Position numbers and translations under genes: made by a program | Shown: one piece after another, positions 60,246 through 64,000 of the stretch | How positions within the stretch are numbered: the first letter of the stretch is position 1 | Layout of the letters: each line of letters opens with the position of its first letter | Assembly (NCBI GenBank): GCA_964030475.1 | Contig: CAXIPT010000002.1 | Span: 14,719,095 to 14,783,094 of the forward strand | Length of the DNA stretch: 64,000 nt | Direction: 5' to 3' | Origin: Tethya wilhelma | Taxonomy: Eukaryota > Porifera > Demospongiae > Tethyida > Tethyidae | Notes under the pieces: model-generated | What the model was told of the DNA's origin: nothing | What the model saw: only the letters and a program-made list of their open reading frames with translations | The model's database searches: none

Positions 60246-60579
60246 CAGTGGCGTATCCAGCACGGTGCTCAGGGTGCTCGAGCACCCCCCTGGCTCAGAC
60301 ATCATCGCATGTAAAAGCAGCACTCAGACGAGCGCAGTTCTTATGCTTGAAATAAATATAATATAAGCTGATAAGACTTTAAATTCACTTTCAAGAGTGA
60401 AATTTTACATAAGATTGGAGAAAAAGCCAAAAAAAACTGCAGAACACGATGCCATCTCCCGTGCGATGGCATGAATACCTATTAATAATTTCGCTCACGT
60501 GATGCAAAAGTGGGCGAGGCTACCACTGCGCCCACATTATATCAGCACCCCCATAACTGAAATCCTGGATATGCCACTG
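60246..60579. mobile_element. hAT-like MITE, about 334 bp
   Basis: The left end CAGTGGCGTATCCAG is mirrored by CTGGATATGCCACTG at the right. GTGCTCGAGCACCCCCC near the left and CAGCACCCCCATAA near the right add further inverted similarity. CAGTGGCG...CGCCACTG-type ends are usual for hAT. The flanks share only TAATC (5 bp), less than the 8 bp expected. Confidence 0.65.
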
Positions 60580-60730
60580 TAATCTGGGTGGAAATCATGT
60601 CTACGATATATGCGCATTAAGATATGCTCTGCTTTCCATATAAAGCACATCAAATTATGCTGTGCATTAAATAGAATATCTAGAATATTTTTATGTGCAT
60701 ATATCGTGGACATGATTTCCACCCAGATTA
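60580..60730. repeat. 151-bp foldback element
   Basis: TAATCTGGGTGGAAATCATG at the left is mirrored by CATGATTTCCACCCAGATTA at the right. Pairing extends to about 37 bp per arm with a few mismatches. It abuts the hAT-like MITE. Confidence 0.8.
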
Positions 60731-61143
60731 TTTTGGCCCATCATCAGACGAGGTTGCCATAGCAACCTTAATTGGTAGCCACATAATTAATTATTTATGA
60801 GATCATTAATATTCAGGCTGTACTTGTCACATGACTTCTGTTCTCGGAGAAGCATGTTCTGATAGTTTAACCTATCTTCACATGCATTTTGATGGCAATC
60901 TGAGCTATACTTCGGAAGATATAGCAATGTCGAATATTAATGAGCATAGGCTGTTTCCTGAGCATGCACAGTGCTCAATCCACAAGTGAAACCAACATTG
61001 TTGCTGGAGATGTCATTTTGTAGTACAATGAAGGCAAGCCCCAAGCCTTACCTCTGGCCCTTGCTCTGTTGGGGGTGAACTACTTGGTCACAGATCTATC
61101 TCTCCAGTAATTAAGTATTCAAGAAGTGTACCACAGCACTTAA
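60731..61143. other. No gene recognised
   Basis: About 400 bp of unannotated sequence. It may include the decayed upstream part of the gypsy element that follows. Confidence 0.4.
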
Positions 61144-62930
61144 CTGGAACGTTTAGTGAGTAAAGGTACCCTCAAGCCAGTAAACTATGCTGAATGGACT
61201 GTGCCCATCATTTCTGTTCTGGTCAATATGTGGCATTACCAGATATCGACGGTCATTTCAATTTTTCTTGAACTCAATTTCGAATAATTAGATCAGATAA
61301 TTTTGTATTGCTTACCATATGGGAGTGGTCTTGTCTCTCCGTACGCGCTACAGCTGATACTCTAACAAGATTGCCAAGGGCTAAAGTGTAAGACTAATGC
61401 TTCGTGATCTTCCCAGGTACTATGAATGGACTGCTCACTGCACGCAGAATTTGCCATTTCAGCATTTATAACACAAGGTCATGCCCCTATTACGTAATTG
61501 ACACTGCAGAGAATTTTAAATTATCTGAACTTTCAAAGATAATTTTTAGCCAATCACAAAAAATTTGCCGACTTGCCAGGGTCCATTTCTAAATTTGAAG
61601 ATGTAATGACACGCTCACACTTATTTTTTTCTCGGGTAAGCGTGTCCAGAATTTGCCAATCAGCTTTAAACATGCAGGAAATTTGGCTGTTTATGAACTA
61701 TGATGTCATTTACAATGATGTCATACAATTAAATTGCTGACTAAGCATTTTCGCCGTTTTGTGCCAAAGTTTGAGTTCTGTCTCTGTGGCTGTCCAAGCC
61801 CAATTAGAAGACTTTTTTCATGTTGTTTAAGCTTCTTAGATGCTGCAGAATAAAAACAAGCGCTTAAATTGTGATTTTAGAGAGCTTGGAAATTTAATGA
61901 GATTCATGATATTAATTTATGCATGTAGATGAACAAATAATACATAAATGTGGGCGTTTCTTGCAATGTCCTCTATTTGTATTACAATTTCTGGTAATGG
62001 AGATTTCCGAATGACCATTAATCCAGTATCAAAGAATACCTCCTGTCAGAAGGTCAGGTGTTCTCAAAGCTGGATCTTACTCAAGCCTACTAGCAGCTTC
62101 CCCAAGTCATAAGAGAGTATGTACACATAACTGCTTTTTTCAGAGATTTTTCAGAAGGCTACAGAAACATTTTGTAAGGGGATTCTCATCACCAGGAAGA
62201 CCACTGGCGACTGACCATCTCAAATCACTCAAGAGATTGGCCGAGACAGTACTACAAGTAAAGAGGTAGAGGATGATCCAAGGATACCCCCTTTCAGCTG
62301 GGAGCTCATACAACTACACTGCTGTACAGATGAAAAAGTAGCACCAAGGATCCCCCCTTTTCAATGCAAAGCAACTCAAACAAAATTCCCCTGAATACCA
62401 GTTTTTGTGGAAGATAGAACAGTTCTCTTGCCGTTTTTTTTTTTTCGCCATTCAGGCCCTGGTGTGGCAAATTTTAGCTGCACGCACGCAAAGGGGGAGG
62501 GGGTTCAAATCAGAAATGGGGGTGGCTAAGTAAATTTTTTCCGCGCGCTCTGCAGGCAATAATTGGTTAGATCCCCCCTTACAAATCCTGCATTTGCCAC
62601 TACAAATATAAGTTCCTGGTTCCATCGATTAATTTTCTGGGACACCTAATTGATGGTCAAGTTATTTACCCACTCCTACTCAGTTTATCTCCATTGTTGA
62701 TTTGTCATAATGCTAGTCTTAGTGTGGGATGCATCTGCTTATAGCTGTACTGGCTCACAAGTTTCCTGATGACACTGAACAGCCTGTCTCTAATGCCTCT
62801 CGAACTTTGAACTCCACAAAATGTTAATTACTTACACCTAGAAAAAAAGGATTATCACATGTATTTGGAGTCAAAAGATTCTACTCCTATGTGTTCACTC
62901 GATGCCATCAAGTTGTCAGAAGCCCACATC
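61144..62930 (+). pseudogene. Decayed Ty3/gypsy polymerase fragments
   Basis: Recognisable pieces in order on the plus strand: LERLVSKGTLKPVNYAEWTV (61,144-61,203), GDFRMTINPVSK (about 61,999-62,034), EGQVFSKLDLTQAY after a one-base shift (to about 62,089), an LVPSINFLGHLIDGQ thumb segment (about 62,617-62,662), and KFPDDTEQPVSNASRTLNS plus a LEKK segment from RNase H (about 62,758-62,870). These are classic gypsy RT-RNase H landmarks, but the FADD-type catalytic region was not found. About 770 bp of unrelated sequence (61,225-61,998) separates the first two pieces. Confidence 0.75.
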
Positions 62931-63515
62931 CACTCAGGCTTTTGCATGAATCCGTTGGTCTATCGTTCTATGTTTGCACAATTCCGTAGCACAACCAACG
63001 TAGATGCTTTGAGATGGTTGCCACTATCTGAATAGTTCCCTGAAAGATTAACCCCACCTGATTTCTAATTGATAAGTTCATCTCCAGTCGCTGCCGTCCA
63101 GATCCATGAAGCCTCCAAGCGTGGCATGCAGCTCTTCCACCAAGAATGCAAGGATCCAAGCAAGTGGTCCTCTGCTATCCTTTCTTGGGAGCCATAATGT
63201 CTGATGTTTATCATCTAGATGTTTTATCACAACTTCATGAAGGTAATCTTCACCAGGATGAAAGCCCTTTTTAGAATATGTTTAGTTGGCCAGGCATTCG
63301 ATAAATGTCAATAACAGTATTAACAGTCCATGATTTGGTGATAACCGATTTTGACTCGAAGCCATTCCCAGAATTGGCTCGACATCCTAAGTGGTGATTG
63401 AGGAACTGTTAGGATGACAATTAAAGAGCTTGACAGCAACTGGCCAAAGCTTCAACACATAGCAGAAAGGAGAACGTATACAAGACAAGTTAAAAGGTAA
63501 AAGGTAAAATGAAAA
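62931..63515. other. Spacer between gypsy remnant and LINE ORF1
   Basis: No further gypsy motif was recognised. The right part probably includes the 5' UTR of the LINE that starts at 63,516. Confidence 0.4.
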
Positions 63516-64000
63516 ATGCCGCCGAAGTCAAAGAAGAAAGGCTGTGAGCTATGCCTGCAGGAAATAAAGACAAGTGAGGACAGCTTGAAGTGCTCTGGAC
63601 AATGTGGAGCCAGTGTTCACCGCTACTGTGCTGCCGTTACCGCTAACCACTACAAAGAGATAGTCAAGTCGGGTCAACCATTTTCATGTCTCTTCTGCAC
63701 ACAGAAGAAGCACCAGGATGAACTGGCAGCTCTTCGTCAGGAAGTAGCCACGTTGAAGCAAATGCTCCAAGCTCTAAGTGAGCTTAGCTCCACCCAAACG
63801 GATGCTACTTCAGCTGCTCCACCTTCAGAGTCCTCAGGTCCTCCACCAGGAAGCAACAGTAAGCCCAGTTATGTTGACGCTCTCAAAACACATACGAATG
63901 TTACCGCTCACAAAAGCTCGCTAAATCCTGTTCAAACAGCCTCTGAACGAAAGTTTACTGTTATCATATATGGCCTGGAAGAGAGCCCAAAAGGTTCTTC
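63516..64000 (+). CDS. LINE ORF1 with PHD-like zinc finger, open at window end
   Basis: An open frame of 161 codons starts at ATG 63,516 (MPPKSKKKG) and continues past the window edge. Residues about 10-60 form a C-x2-C...C-x3-C...H-x2-C...C-x2-C pattern typical of a PHD/ESSS-type finger (CELC, CSGQC, VHRYC, CLFC). A short coiled coil follows (LAALRQEVATLKQMLQAL), then a Pro/Ser-rich linker, then FTVIIYGLEESPKGSS, which looks like the start of an RNA-binding region. This layout matches ORF1 proteins of CR1/L2-type LINEs. The endonuclease-RT ORF2 would lie downstream, outside the window. Confidence 0.75.
   Translation, partial: MPPKSKKKGCELCLQEIKTSEDSLKCSGQCGASVHRYCAAVTANHYKEIVKSGQPFSCLFCTQKKHQDELAALRQEVATLKQMLQALSELSSTQTDATSAAPPSESSGPPPGSNSKPSYVDALKTHTNVTAHKSSLNPVQTASERKFTVIIYGLEESPKGS

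Overview
This is a 64-kb piece of an AT-rich animal genome with compact intron-rich genes, canonical GT-AG introns (many under 100 bp) and many young transposons. The gene set (tankyrase, vinculin, WDR6, CFAP58) is metazoan. The short intergenic gaps and DIRS, BEL/Pao and foldback elements would fit an early-branching animal such as a demosponge, but the organism is inferred, not shown. All exon coordinates were read by eye from frame continuity, splice sites and remembered family similarity.

Positions 1-43,600 are gene-dense. A probable first exon of enolase 4 (minus) and CFAP58 (plus) start 102 bp apart around a candidate RFX X-box; both would be sperm/cilia genes. WDR6 (minus, 22 exons found; first exon far upstream at 18,760-18,862) starts 109 bp from a complete 22-exon tankyrase gene (plus, about 1,148 codons). 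Tankyrase converges on a vinculin gene (minus) with an unusual domain layout: fewer central repeats and extra copies of the module that normally occurs once before the tail. A secreted histidine acid phosphatase gene (minus) follows. The introns hold foldback elements and dispersed repeats. Two single-N positions mark contig joins; at one, 749 bp is duplicated exactly, so WDR6 exons 2-4 appear twice in the assembly.

Positions 43,600-64,000 are transposon-dominated. They hold foldback/MITE elements with perfect 9-bp target duplications, a 5'-truncated LINE, and a DIRS/Ngaro-type retroelement (minus) with open RT-RNase H and tyrosine recombinase frames. A PIF/Harbinger-type transposase gene is cut in two by a 5.5-kb BEL/Pao element with a 5-bp target duplication and an abnormal palindromic 5' end. 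After that come a broken YqaJ-nuclease/SWIM-like gene, more foldbacks, a decayed Ty3/gypsy polymerase, and the start of a LINE ORF1 with a PHD-like zinc finger running off the window.

No wholly new system is claimed. The best leads are the divergent cilia promoter, the rearranged vinculin, the palindromic retroelement end and the group of elements making 9-bp target duplications.
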